Assembly (NCBI RefSeq): GCF_963675985.1 | Contig: NZ_OY780958.1 | Coordinates: forward strand, 1,798,001 to 1,862,000 | Direction of reading: 5' to 3' | Length of the DNA: 64,000 nt | Source: an uncultured Roseibium sp. | Lineage (GTDB): Bacteria; Pseudomonadota; Alphaproteobacteria; Rhizobiales; Stappiaceae | In this document: positions 52,061 through 60,692 of the stretch, one piece after another | Numbering within the stretch: position 1 is the first letter of the stretch | Layout of the letters: each line of letters opens with the position of its first letter | Notes under the pieces: model-generated | Databases searched by the model: none | Seen by the model: only the letters and a program-made list of their open reading frames with translations | What the model was told of the DNA's origin: nothing | Position numbers and translations under genes: made by a program

Positions 52061-53572
52061 ATGTCCGACCTCAACCAGAACATCAAAAAGCTGGCCGGCT
52101 ATCTGAAACGGTTTCAGGACGTCGGTGTCCTCAACCAGATCGGCGGCAAGACCGTTTCGGCCGCAAGCGGCGCGACCTTCGAAAACCGCTCGCCCGTTGA
52201 TGACAGCCTGATCTGCCAGGTCGCCAAAGGCGGCGCCCAGGATATCGATGCTGCGGCCAAGGCGGCAAAGGAGGCCTTCCCCGCCTGGCGCGATATGCCC
52301 GCGACGGAGCGCAAGAAGATCCTGCACAAGATTGCGGACAAGATCGTGGAACGGGCCGAGGAAATCGCCTTCTGCGAATGCTGGGATACCGGACAGGCCC
52401 TGCGCTTCATGTCCAAGGCGGCTCTTCGCGGGGCGGAGAACTTCCGCTTCTTTGCCGATCGGGCACCGGCGGCCCGTGACGGCCAGGCCCTGCCCTCCCC
52501 GACCCTGCTGAACGTCACCACGCGATTGCCGATCGGACCGGTCGGCGTGATCACCCCTTGGAACACGCCGTTCATGCTGTCGACCTGGAAGATCGCGCCA
52601 GCGCTTGCCGCAGGCTGCACGGTGGTTCACAAGCCGGCGGAATTCTCCCCGGTCACCGCGCGCATTCTGATGGAAATCGCGGAAGAAGCCGGCTTGTCGG
52701 CCGGCGTGTGGAACCTGGTGAACGGATTTGGCGAGGATGCTGGGAAGGCGCTGACCGAGCACCCGGACATCAAGGCCATTGCCTTCGTCGGCGAAAGCAA
52801 GACCGGTTCAATGATCATGAAACAGGGGGCCGACACGCTGAAGCGCGTGCATTTCGAGCTCGGCGGCAAGAACCCGGTGATCGTGTTCGATGACGCCGAT
52901 CTTGACCGGGCGCTCGATGCGGCGGTTTTCATGATCTACTCGCTCAACGGCGAACGGTGCACGTCTTCGTCGCGCCTTCTGGTGCAGGAGACGATTGCGG
53001 ATGAGTTCGAGGCAAAGCTCGTCGAGCGGGTCAACAACATCAAGATCGGACACCCCCTCGACCCGCAGACCGAATTGGGCCCGCTGATCCACAAGACCCA
53101 TTTCGACAAGGTCACCAGCTATTTCGACATTGCCCGCGAAGGCGGCGCGACGGTTGCAGCCGGCGGTGAACGTGCGGGCGACACCGGCTGGTTCGTGCGC
53201 CCGACGCTGTTTACCGGTGCCCGCAACGATATGCGCATTGCCCAGGAGGAAATCTTCGGGCCGGTGCTGACCTCGATCCGCTTCAAGACGGAAGAAGAAG
53301 CCCTGGAAATGGCCAACGCCGTCGAATACGGCCTCACCGGCTATGTCTGGACCAACAACCTGAGCCGTGCTCTGCGGTTCACCGAAAAGCTGGAAGCCGG
53401 CATGATCTGGGTGAACTCGGAAAATGTCCGCCACCTGCCGACACCGTTCGGCGGCGTCAAGGCCAGCGGCATCGGACGCGACGGCGGCGACTGGTCGTTC
53501 GAATTCTACATGGAACAGAAACACATCGGTTTTGCGACAGGTCAGCACGCCATCCCGCGGCTCGGCGCTTAA
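52061..53572 (+). CDS. hpaE: 5-carboxymethyl-2-hydroxymuconate semialdehyde dehydrogenase
   Basis: This 503-residue ALDH-superfamily enzyme has Glu266 in FELGGKNP, catalytic Cys300 in NGERCTSSSR, and the family pattern CECWDTGQALRFM. It oxidises the ring-cleavage semialdehyde to 5-carboxymethyl-2-hydroxymuconate. It starts 3 bases after hpaF and is a full-length match to HpaE. Confidence 0.95.
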   Translation: MSDLNQNIKKLAGYLKRFQDVGVLNQIGGKTVSAASGATFENRSPVDDSLICQVAKGGAQDIDAAAKAAKEAFPAWRDMPATERKKILHKIADKIVERAEEIAFCECWDTGQALRFMSKAALRGAENFRFFADRAPAARDGQALPSPTLLNVTTRLPIGPVGVITPWNTPFMLSTWKIAPALAAGCTVVHKPAEFSPVTARILMEIAEEAGLSAGVWNLVNGFGEDAGKALTEHPDIKAIAFVGESKTGSMIMKQGADTLKRVHFELGGKNPVIVFDDADLDRALDAAVFMIYSLNGERCTSSSRLLVQETIADEFEAKLVERVNNIKIGHPLDPQTELGPLIHKTHFDKVTSYFDIAREGGATVAAGGERAGDTGWFVRPTLFTGARNDMRIAQEEIFGPVLTSIRFKTEEEALEMANAVEYGLTGYVWTNNLSRALRFTEKLEAGMIWVNSENVRHLPTPFGGVKASGIGRDGGDWSFEFYMEQKHIGFATGQHAIPRLGA

Positions 53573-53594
53573 CGATCAAAAAGGGAAGACACCA

Positions 53595-54575
53595 ATGCCG
53601 ATACCGGCTCCGAATCTTTATCCGCCGTTCAACATCGTCCGCCTGAGCCATGTCGAGTTCGGCGTGACGGACCTGGCCAAGAGCAAGGCCTTTTACGTCG
53701 ACACGCTCGGCCTTCAGATCACGGATCAGACCGAGGACGCAATCTATCTGCGCGCCATGGAAGAACGCGGCCATCATTGCATTGTTCTTAGACAGGCGAA
53801 GGAGGCGCGCGCCTGTGAACTCGGCTTCAAGGTCTTCGACGAGGAAGACCTGGAAAAGGCCGCGCATTTCTTCAAGTCGAAGGATTTGCCGGTGGAATGG
53901 GTCGAGCGCCCCTACCAATCGCGCACCTTCCGCACCCGCGACAATTTCGGCACGCCTTTGGAGTTCTATGCGCGCATGGACCGGCTGGAGCCGATTCACC
54001 AGAAATATGCGCTCTACAAGGGCGTCAAACCGCTGCGCATTGACCATTTCAACTGCTTTTCGCCGGATGTCGACGCCTCGGTCGCCTTCTACAACGAAAT
54101 CGGCTTCCGCGTGACCGAGTACACCGAGGACGAAGTCAGCGGACGCCTGTGGGCCGCCTGGACCCACCGCAAGGGCGGCGTCCATGACATCGCTTTCACC
54201 AATGGCAGAGGCCCGCGCCTGCATCACACCGCCTTCTGGGTGCCGACCCCACTGAACATCATCGACCTGCTCGACCTGATGTCCACGACCGGATGGGTCG
54301 ACAACATCGAACGCGGCCCTGGACGCCACGGCATTTCCAACGCTTTCTTCCTCTATATTCGGGATCCGGACGGACACCGGATCGAGATCTACTGTTCCGA
54401 CTACCAGACCGTCGATCCGGATCTGGAGCCGATCAAATGGGATCTGAAGGACCCGCAGCGCCAGACCCTGTGGGGCGCCCCTGCTCCAAGAAGCTGGTTC
54501 GAGGAAGGCTCCCTTTTCCTCGGCGCGGAAATCCAGGAACCGACACTGGCGGCCCAGCCAATCATCGCACCCTGA
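53595..54575 (+). CDS. hpaD: 3,4-dihydroxyphenylacetate (homoprotocatechuate) 2,3-dioxygenase
   Basis: This 326-residue type I extradiol dioxygenase has two vicinal-oxygen-chelate halves. Expected metal ligands are His151 (IDHFNCF), His210 or His211 (RLHHTAF) and Glu264 (HRIEIYC). It opens the ring next to the two hydroxyls. ATG at 53595 has AAGGGAAG upstream. A longer in-frame stretch reaching back into hpaE is not credible. Length and motifs match the VOC-type HPCD rather than the LigB-type E. coli HpaD. Confidence 0.94.
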   Translation: MPIPAPNLYPPFNIVRLSHVEFGVTDLAKSKAFYVDTLGLQITDQTEDAIYLRAMEERGHHCIVLRQAKEARACELGFKVFDEEDLEKAAHFFKSKDLPVEWVERPYQSRTFRTRDNFGTPLEFYARMDRLEPIHQKYALYKGVKPLRIDHFNCFSPDVDASVAFYNEIGFRVTEYTEDEVSGRLWAAWTHRKGGVHDIAFTNGRGPRLHHTAFWVPTPLNIIDLLDLMSTTGWVDNIERGPGRHGISNAFFLYIRDPDGHRIEIYCSDYQTVDPDLEPIKWDLKDPQRQTLWGAPAPRSWFEEGSLFLGAEIQEPTLAAQPIIAP

Positions 54576-54584
54576 GGAGACACC

Positions 54585-56003
54585 ATGAACTGGGAGGATT
54601 TCGCTCGCTGGGGACGCCGGATCGCAGACTGGGGCGCGGCCTATCATAAAGGCCTGCGCGACCGTCCGGTCCGGGCACAGGTAAAGCCGGGCGATCTGCT
54701 CGCCTGTCTGCCGCAATCGCCGCCGGAGACAGGCGAACCAATGGACGCGATCTTCGCGGACTTCGAAAACCTGGTGCTGCCGGGCATGACCCATTGGCAG
54801 CACCCGCGGTTCTTCGCTTACTTTCCGGCCAATGCAGCCCCACCGTCCGTGCTGGCGGAATACATCGTGTCCACCATGGCAGCTCAATGCATGCTCTGGC
54901 AGACCTCGCCGGCTGCCACGGAAATGGAAACCCGGATGCTTGACTGGCTGCGACAGGCCGTCGGGTTACCCGATACATTTTCCGGCGTCATCCAGGACAG
55001 CGCCTCCTCGGCGACCCTGGCGGCCGTGCTGACCATGCGCGAGAAGGCATTGGGTTGGGCGGGCAATCACAAGGGCCTGTTCGATCAACCGCGCCTGCGC
55101 ATCTATGCTTCGGGCGAAGTACACACGTCCGTCGACCGGGCAATGTGGGTTTCGGGTATCGGCCAGGACAATCTGATCCGGATCCCGGTCGAAGGCCACC
55201 GGCGCGGCATGAAACCGGACGCGTTGCGTGCGGCGATCAATGCGGATCTCAAGGCGGGGTATAAACCTGCCGGGATCATCCTGAGTACCGGCGGCACCAG
55301 TGTCGGTGGCTCTGATGATGTTGCGGCCATCGTCGAGGTGGCCAGGGAATTCGGCCTTTACACCCATCTCGATGCGGCCTGGGCGGGGGCAGCCATGATC
55401 GTTCCGGAGTTTCGAGACCTGTGGCAGGGCGTTGAAGGCGTGGATTCCATGGTCTTCAATCCGCACAAGTGGCTCGGCGCGCAATTCGACTGTTCGGCCC
55501 ATTTCCTGAAGAACCCGGACGACCTGGTCCGAACGCTGGCGATCCGGCCCGAATATCTCAAAACCCACGGCCATGACGGGATGATCAATTATTCCGAATG
55601 GTCGGTGCCGCTCGGCCGGCGCTTCCGGGCACTGAAACTCTGGTTCCTGATCCGCAGCTACGGCCTGGAAGACCTGCGCCAACGGATCCGCAACCATGTC
55701 GCCTGGTCGAAAGCTCTCGCCGAAAGACTGCGTAGGGAGCCCGACTTCGAAATCGTCACCGAACCGGTGCTGTCGCTGTTTTCCTTCCGCTACACGCCAC
55801 AGGGTGCCAGAGATCTCGACAGCCTCAATCAGGCTCTGGTGGATGCCATCAACGACGATGGCCGGATCTACCTGACGCAAACCATTTTCGAGGGCCGGAA
55901 AGCGATCCGCTTTCAGGTCGGCCAGTTCGACTGTATCGAAGCAGACGTCGCGACCGCCTTCGACGTCATCACCGAAATCGCCCGCTCCCTGGAGACACAA
56001 TGA
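54585..56003 (+). CDS. PLP-dependent aromatic-L-amino-acid decarboxylase
   Basis: This 472-residue group II decarboxylase has the PLP lysine Lys295 in NPHKWLGAQFDCS, His180 stacking on the cofactor (GEVHTSVDRA), Asp263 in HLDAAWAG, and Tyr324 in the mobile loop (RPEYLKTHGHDG). Retention of the His and loop Tyr argues for true decarboxylation rather than aldehyde synthesis. Likely substrates are DOPA, tyrosine or related amino acids giving amines. Its place inside the hpa operon is unusual: it overlaps the FAH gene (ATGA) and follows hpaD by 9 bases. Confidence 0.92.
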   Translation: MNWEDFARWGRRIADWGAAYHKGLRDRPVRAQVKPGDLLACLPQSPPETGEPMDAIFADFENLVLPGMTHWQHPRFFAYFPANAAPPSVLAEYIVSTMAAQCMLWQTSPAATEMETRMLDWLRQAVGLPDTFSGVIQDSASSATLAAVLTMREKALGWAGNHKGLFDQPRLRIYASGEVHTSVDRAMWVSGIGQDNLIRIPVEGHRRGMKPDALRAAINADLKAGYKPAGIILSTGGTSVGGSDDVAAIVEVAREFGLYTHLDAAWAGAAMIVPEFRDLWQGVEGVDSMVFNPHKWLGAQFDCSAHFLKNPDDLVRTLAIRPEYLKTHGHDGMINYSEWSVPLGRRFRALKLWFLIRSYGLEDLRQRIRNHVAWSKALAERLRREPDFEIVTEPVLSLFSFRYTPQGARDLDSLNQALVDAINDDGRIYLTQTIFEGRKAIRFQVGQFDCIEADVATAFDVITEIARSLETQ

Positions 56004-56860
56004 GCAAGTTCGCGACCTATACCGCCAACGGAGACACTTTTTACGGCGCCGTGACCGATGCCGGCATGATCGCCCTGTCGCCCGAATTTCCCCAATGGCC
56101 GACTTTGCGGGAAGTCATTGCAGCAGGCGCATTGCCGGAGCTGGAATCGTCTGCGGAGGGCAAAGCCGTTACTCATCCCAACGGCAGCTTCATCTTCGAA
56201 ATCCCGGTGCCTGCACCCGAAAAGATCATCTGTGTCGGCGTCAACTTCCCCGACCGGAATGCGGAATACAAGGACGGCCAGGAAGCTCCGCCGAACATGT
56301 CGCTGTTCGTTCGTTTCCCCGGCTCCTTCACTGGTCACGACCGGCCGCTGATCCGGCCGAAGGCCTCCGACAAACTGGATTACGAAGGCGAGATCGCTAT
56401 CGTCATCGGCAAAGGCGGCCGGCACATTTCGCAGGCGGATGCATATGACCACATCGCGGCTGTAACCCTCTGCAATGAAGGCACGCTCCGGGACTGGGTA
56501 CGCCATGCCAAATTCAACGTAACCCAAGGCAAGAATTTCGATCAATCCGGCGCCATGGGCCCGTGGCTCGTTCCCTTCACGTCGAAGGACCAACTGCAGG
56601 ACGTGCGGATTACCACGAAGGTGAACGGAGAGCTGCGCCAGGACGATCGCACCGGCCGAATGCTTTTTCCGATCCCGCGCCAGATTGAATACATCTCCAC
56701 CTTCACGACGCTTGTTCCCGGCGACATCATCGTCACCGGCACACCGACGGGAGCCGGTGCACGGTTCGATCCGCCGATCTACCTGAAGCCGGGCGACGTG
56801 GTTGAAATCGAGGCCGAAGGCATCGGCATGCTGCGCAACGGCGTGGAGGACGAGGCATGA
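56000..56860 (+). CDS. FAH-family hydrolase/decarboxylase, HpaG-like
   Basis: This 286-residue single-domain FAH-family enzyme has acidic metal ligands Glu129 and Glu131 (DYEGEIAIVIGK) and the GKNFDQSGAMGPWLV segment. In this operon it is expected to do the decarboxylation (5-oxopent-3-ene-1,2,5-tricarboxylate) and isomerisation steps done by two-domain HpaG in E. coli. The usual third ligand motif ND reads NE (159-160). Overlaps with both neighbours are ATGA. Confidence 0.85.
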   Translation: MSKFATYTANGDTFYGAVTDAGMIALSPEFPQWPTLREVIAAGALPELESSAEGKAVTHPNGSFIFEIPVPAPEKIICVGVNFPDRNAEYKDGQEAPPNMSLFVRFPGSFTGHDRPLIRPKASDKLDYEGEIAIVIGKGGRHISQADAYDHIAAVTLCNEGTLRDWVRHAKFNVTQGKNFDQSGAMGPWLVPFTSKDQLQDVRITTKVNGELRQDDRTGRMLFPIPRQIEYISTFTTLVPGDIIVTGTPTGAGARFDPPIYLKPGDVVEIEAEGIGMLRNGVEDEA

Positions 56861-57663
56861 CGTTCTCGAAAGACGACGTTACGGCGGCGGCCCGCGACCT
56901 TTATGAGGCGGAGACCTCCGGTAAACAGATCGGCCTTCTGTCCCTGCGCCATCCGGACATGACCATGGATGATGCCTATGCGGTCCAGGACGCCCTGACC
57001 GCGCACAAAAAAGCTGCCGGCCGGAAGGTCATCGGCTGGAAGATCGGCCTCACCTCGAAGGCGATGCAACAGGCGCTTAACATCGATATTCCCGACAGCG
57101 GGATCCTGTTCGACGACATGCTGTTTGCAAACGGCGCTATCGTGCCGAAAGGCCGCTTCATCCAGCCGCGCGTGGAGGCGGAAATCGCCTTCGTGATGAA
57201 GACCGACGTACCGACGGAAAACGTTACCCGCGCGGATGTGCTGACCGCGACCGATTACGTTACCCCCAGTATCGAGATCCTCGACACACGTATCCTGCGC
57301 AAGGATCCGGAGACCGGTGCCGCCCGCAAGATCTTCGACACCATCGCCGACAATGCCGCCAACGCCGGCCTCGTTCTTGGCTCCGAAAAACATGCAGTCG
57401 GCGCTGTCGACCTGCGTTGGGTCGGCGCCATCGTCACCAACAACGGGGACGTGGAGGAAACAGGCCTCGGCGCCGGTGTGCTCAACGATCCCGTCGAGAG
57501 CGTGGTCTGGCTCGCCCGGCGCATGGCGCAATACGGCCAACAGATCAAGGCCGGTGACATCATTCTCTCCGGTTCCTTTATCCGACCGCTGGAATGCCCT
57601 CCGGGGTCGAAGATCGAGGCGGATTTCGGCGCTTTCGGCAAGGTCGGTTGTTCGTTCGAATAG
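56857..57663 (+). CDS. hpaH: 2-oxo-hept-4-ene-1,7-dioate hydratase
   Basis: This 268-residue enzyme has Mg2+ ligands Glu107 and Glu109 (RVEAEIAFVM) and Glu140 (SIEILDTRI), at the positions known from the HpaH/HpcG family. It adds water to 2-oxohept-enedioate, giving the substrate for the aldolase HpaI. HpaI is not in the window, so the last step must be encoded elsewhere. Confidence 0.93.
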   Translation: MTFSKDDVTAAARDLYEAETSGKQIGLLSLRHPDMTMDDAYAVQDALTAHKKAAGRKVIGWKIGLTSKAMQQALNIDIPDSGILFDDMLFANGAIVPKGRFIQPRVEAEIAFVMKTDVPTENVTRADVLTATDYVTPSIEILDTRILRKDPETGAARKIFDTIADNAANAGLVLGSEKHAVGAVDLRWVGAIVTNNGDVEETGLGAGVLNDPVESVVWLARRMAQYGQQIKAGDIILSGSFIRPLECPPGSKIEADFGAFGKVGCSFE

Positions 57664-57793
57664 GTCGGACACGGCGGGGAGCGCGCGCACCAATTGTCCC
57701 GGATTAGTCAACAGAGTTGTGAAATAAGGCCGTAACCTGCTAAAGACGAGACTTCCCGATCGCGGGCGTACAGTCAAAACGGAAAAGCGGTTC

Positions 57794-58348
57794 GTGTCTC
57801 TTCCAGAAGGTTCCGATCAGTCCCGGCTCCCACTCGCGGGGATCGTCTTCAAATCCAAGGATCCGGTCAACAGCCTCCTTGAGGATGTCAGCCGGACACT
57901 TACTGTGCGCGGCCTGAATCTGGCCGGCGTCCTGCAGCAATCGGTGATCCCTGAAGGCCGAACCGAGAAAAACGTCTGCCTGTCCAGTCTGAGGAACGAC
58001 TGGCAGACGCCGGTCCTTCAAGATCGTGGAGCACATGCGCAAGGCTGTCGGCTCGATCCCCATGCGATCACCGATGTCGCCGGCCGGCTCTCCGTCGATC
58101 TGGAAGCCGGCGCGGACATGCTGATCGTCAATCGTTTCGGCCGCGCGGAGTCGGAAGGTTATGGACTTCGTCAGGTTCTGGAACAGGCGGTCTGCGGCGA
58201 CATTCCGGTCCTGCTTGCCGTGCGCGAGGATTATGTTTCCGCCTGGGAAGAGTTTCACGGCGGCATGGGAGAACTGCTACCGATGGATCGGGATGTGGTT
58301 CTGGCTTGGTGCGATTCCGTTTGCAGCCGCGAAACGAGCCCTGCCTGA
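57794..58348 (+). CDS. DUF2478 domain protein
   Basis: This 184-residue soluble protein matches the DUF2478 pattern: N-terminal LPLAGIVF, Cys-containing middle (QGCRLDP), and the C-terminal block DMLIVNRFGRAESEGYGLRQVLEQAVCGDIPVLLAV. DUF2478 proteins resemble small nucleotide-binding proteins and often lie near molybdate or metal genes; function is unknown. The GTG start lies 130 bases after hpaH, with a possible promoter (TTGTGA, 17 bases, CTAAAG). It is convergent with the MarR gene by 5 bases. Confidence 0.75.
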   Translation: MSLPEGSDQSRLPLAGIVFKSKDPVNSLLEDVSRTLTVRGLNLAGVLQQSVIPEGRTEKNVCLSSLRNDWQTPVLQDRGAHAQGCRLDPHAITDVAGRLSVDLEAGADMLIVNRFGRAESEGYGLRQVLEQAVCGDIPVLLAVREDYVSAWEEFHGGMGELLPMDRDVVLAWCDSVCSRETSPA

Positions 58349-58353
58349 TTGTT

Positions 58354-58827
58354 TCAACCGAGTTCTTCGGTCGTCAGGATCGGCGCCACATCGAGCTTGT
58401 GCGCATTGAGCATTTCCGCGATCTCTTCAATCGTTTCGACGAGCAGCTTTTGCTTTTCTGGCGAACAACTTGCGAACTTTTCCTGAAAATCCACATGAAG
58501 CAGGCTCGGCACCTCGGCAAGGATCGAAAGGCCCTTGTCTGTCAGGCGGGTATGGACGATGCGCCGGTCCGTATCCGAGCGATACCGTGTAATCAGTCCC
58601 TTTTCCTCCAGCTTGTCGAGGATCGTGACCACGGTTGCTGACGAGAGGTCTGCCTGTTCGGACAAGGCCTTTGTCGTGACCTGCCCCAGGTCGCGAATTG
58701 CCTGCAGGACGACGATCTGCGGGATGGTCAGGCCCACGGCGCGGGAAACCTGCCGAGACCGCAAATCAATTGCCCTGACGATGCGCCGGATTGCCTTGAA
58801 GACCTTGGCTGTTTCCGCATTTTCCAT
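58354..58827 (-). CDS. MarR-family regulator, EctR/CosR-like, next to the NAGGN genes
   Basis: This 157-residue protein has helix ARIRR-like dimer ends and a winged helix (LGQVTTKALSEQADLSSATVVTILDKLEEKGLITRYRSDTDRR). IVRAIDLRSRQVSRAVGLTIPQIVVLQAI and the C-terminal MLNAHKLDVAPIL resemble EctR/CosR regulators that control compatible-solute genes. It is divergent from asnO with tandem repeats between them. ATG 58827 is chosen because the family sequence starts there. Confidence 0.85.
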   Translation of the reverse strand: MENAETAKVFKAIRRIVRAIDLRSRQVSRAVGLTIPQIVVLQAIRDLGQVTTKALSEQADLSSATVVTILDKLEEKGLITRYRSDTDRRIVHTRLTDKGLSILAEVPSLLHVDFQEKFASCSPEKQKLLVETIEEIAEMLNAHKLDVAPILTTEELG

Positions 58828-58835
58828 AATTATAG

Positions 58836-58865
58836 CTCTGATGATTTGACCTCTAATGATTTGAT
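58836..58865. promoter_or_regulatory. Tandem 15-bp repeats between the MarR gene and asnO
   Basis: CTCTGATGATTTGAC is followed directly by CTCTAATGATTTGAT, 13 of 15 bases identical. The pair sits 8-38 bases upstream of the regulator start and 47 bases before asnO, a likely operator for the MarR protein. Confidence 0.55.
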
Positions 58866-58912
58866 CCCTATGTATTGCGCCGATACCAAACTGACAAGGA
58901 AAAAGCGATTCA

Positions 58913-60688
58913 ATGTGTGGCATTTGTGGTGAAGTGGTGTTTGGAGACGACCTGGCGAATACGGCCCGGGTCGACAGAATGGCGCGGGCCATGGCCGCCC
59001 GCGGTCCCGATGCCATGGGAGTTTCCATGCGCGGCCGCGTCGCCTTCGGCCATCGCCGCCTGAAAATCATCGACCTGTCCGACAAGGGCGCTCAACCGAT
59101 GATCGACATGGCGCTCGGTCTTTCGCTTGTCTTCAACGGCTGCATCTACAACTATCAGGACTTGCGCCAGGAATTGCTGGCGAAGGGGCATTCCTTCGTT
59201 TCGACCAGCGACACGGAAGTGATCCTGAAGGCCTGGGCGGAATGGGGAGCCGATTGTTTTTCCCGGTTCCACGGCATGTTTGCGGTCGCAATCCACGAAC
59301 ATGACAGCGGCCGACTGCATCTGGCCCGCGACAGGTTCGGCATCAAACCGCTTTATTATGCCGAAGGCGGCGGACGCCTGGCGTTCGCATCTTCGCTCCC
59401 TGCCCTGCTCGCCGGCGGTGATATCGATACCTCGATCGATCGGATCGCGCTCAATCACTACATGAACTGGCACGCTGTCGTCCCTGCGCCCCACACCATT
59501 TTGAAGGGTGTCCGCAAGCTTCCTGCGGCGACGGTGCGCACGATCGACAAGAATGGCGCCTTCAAGGACGTCACCTACTGGGAACCGCGCTTTGAGAAGT
59601 CTGCCGAAGACTTGAACCGCTCCGCGGAGGAGTGGCGCGACATGGTTCTCGACGGCCTGCGCACGGCGGTCCGCCGGCGCATGGTAGCCGACGTGCCCGT
59701 TGGCGTACTCCTGTCGGGTGGTGTCGATTCCAGCCTGATCGTCGGGCTGCTGGCGGAAGAAGGTCAGAAGGATCTGGCGACCTTTTCCATCGGCTTCGAG
59801 GAGGCCAATGGCGAAAAGGGAGATGAGTTCGTCTATTCCGACCTGATCGCCAACCACTATGGCACCGATCACAAGAAAATCTTCATCCCCTCTTCCGAGC
59901 TTCAGGGCAATCTGCCCGGAGCCATCAAGGCGATGTCGGAACCGATGGTTTCCTACGACAATATCGGCTTTTACCTGCTCTCCCGGGAAGTCTCCAAATA
60001 CATCAAGGTGGTCCAGTCGGGTCAGGGTGCGGACGAAGTCTTCGCCGGCTATCACTGGTATCCGGAATTGGTCGGCGCCAATACGCCTGCCGCATCCTAC
60101 AGAGATGCCTTCTTCGACCGCTCCTTCAAGGCGATGAACGAAGCGATTTCGCCGGAGTATCACTGCGATCGAGACGAGAGCCTGGCCTTCGTCGAACAGC
60201 ACTTTTCCAAGCCGGGCGCGGACGATCCCGTGGACAAGGCACTTCGCCTTGATACCAATGTCATGCTGGTCGACGATCCTGTCAAACGTGTCGACAATCA
60301 CTCCATGGCGTGGGGCCTGGAAGCGCGTGTGCCGTTCCTCGATCATGAACTGGTGGAACTCGCCGGGCGCATTCCCGCCGAGCACAAACTGGCCCAGGGC
60401 GGCAAGGGCGTTTTGAAGGAAGCGGCCCGGCTCGTGGTTCCAGCCGACGTCATCGACCGGCCCAAGGGGTATTTCCCTGTCCCGGCACTGAAATACATCC
60501 AGGGCAGCTATCTGGACATGGTCCGTGATACGCTGACTAACGAATCCGCTCGCAGCCGCGGGCTTTTCCAGGAGGCTTATCTGGACAAGCTTTTCAAGGA
60601 CCCGACCAAATACATCACCAAGCTGCGCGGCTCCGAACTCTGGCAAGCCGCTCTTTTGGAAATGTGGTTGCAGACTCAGGAGGTCTGA
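58913..60688 (+). CDS. asnO: N-acetylglutaminylglutamine amidotransferase AsnO
   Basis: This 591-residue class II glutamine amidotransferase has nucleophile Cys2 (MCGICGEVV), an N-terminal glutaminase domain (to about residue 200), and an asparagine-synthetase-like ATP domain with the PP-loop SGGVDSS (268-274). It amidates N-acetylglutaminylglutamine to NAGGN, an osmoprotectant. It lies 4 bases upstream of ngg. Confidence 0.94.
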   Translation: MCGICGEVVFGDDLANTARVDRMARAMAARGPDAMGVSMRGRVAFGHRRLKIIDLSDKGAQPMIDMALGLSLVFNGCIYNYQDLRQELLAKGHSFVSTSDTEVILKAWAEWGADCFSRFHGMFAVAIHEHDSGRLHLARDRFGIKPLYYAEGGGRLAFASSLPALLAGGDIDTSIDRIALNHYMNWHAVVPAPHTILKGVRKLPAATVRTIDKNGAFKDVTYWEPRFEKSAEDLNRSAEEWRDMVLDGLRTAVRRRMVADVPVGVLLSGGVDSSLIVGLLAEEGQKDLATFSIGFEEANGEKGDEFVYSDLIANHYGTDHKKIFIPSSELQGNLPGAIKAMSEPMVSYDNIGFYLLSREVSKYIKVVQSGQGADEVFAGYHWYPELVGANTPAASYRDAFFDRSFKAMNEAISPEYHCDRDESLAFVEQHFSKPGADDPVDKALRLDTNVMLVDDPVKRVDNHSMAWGLEARVPFLDHELVELAGRIPAEHKLAQGGKGVLKEAARLVVPADVIDRPKGYFPVPALKYIQGSYLDMVRDTLTNESARSRGLFQEAYLDKLFKDPTKYITKLRGSELWQAALLEMWLQTQEV

Positions 60689-60692
60689 ACGA

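Noticed and set aside
53424..53594. N-terminal extension of hpaD back into hpaE
   Set aside because: The frame is open by chance; ATG 53595 has a ribosome binding site and the family sequence starts there.
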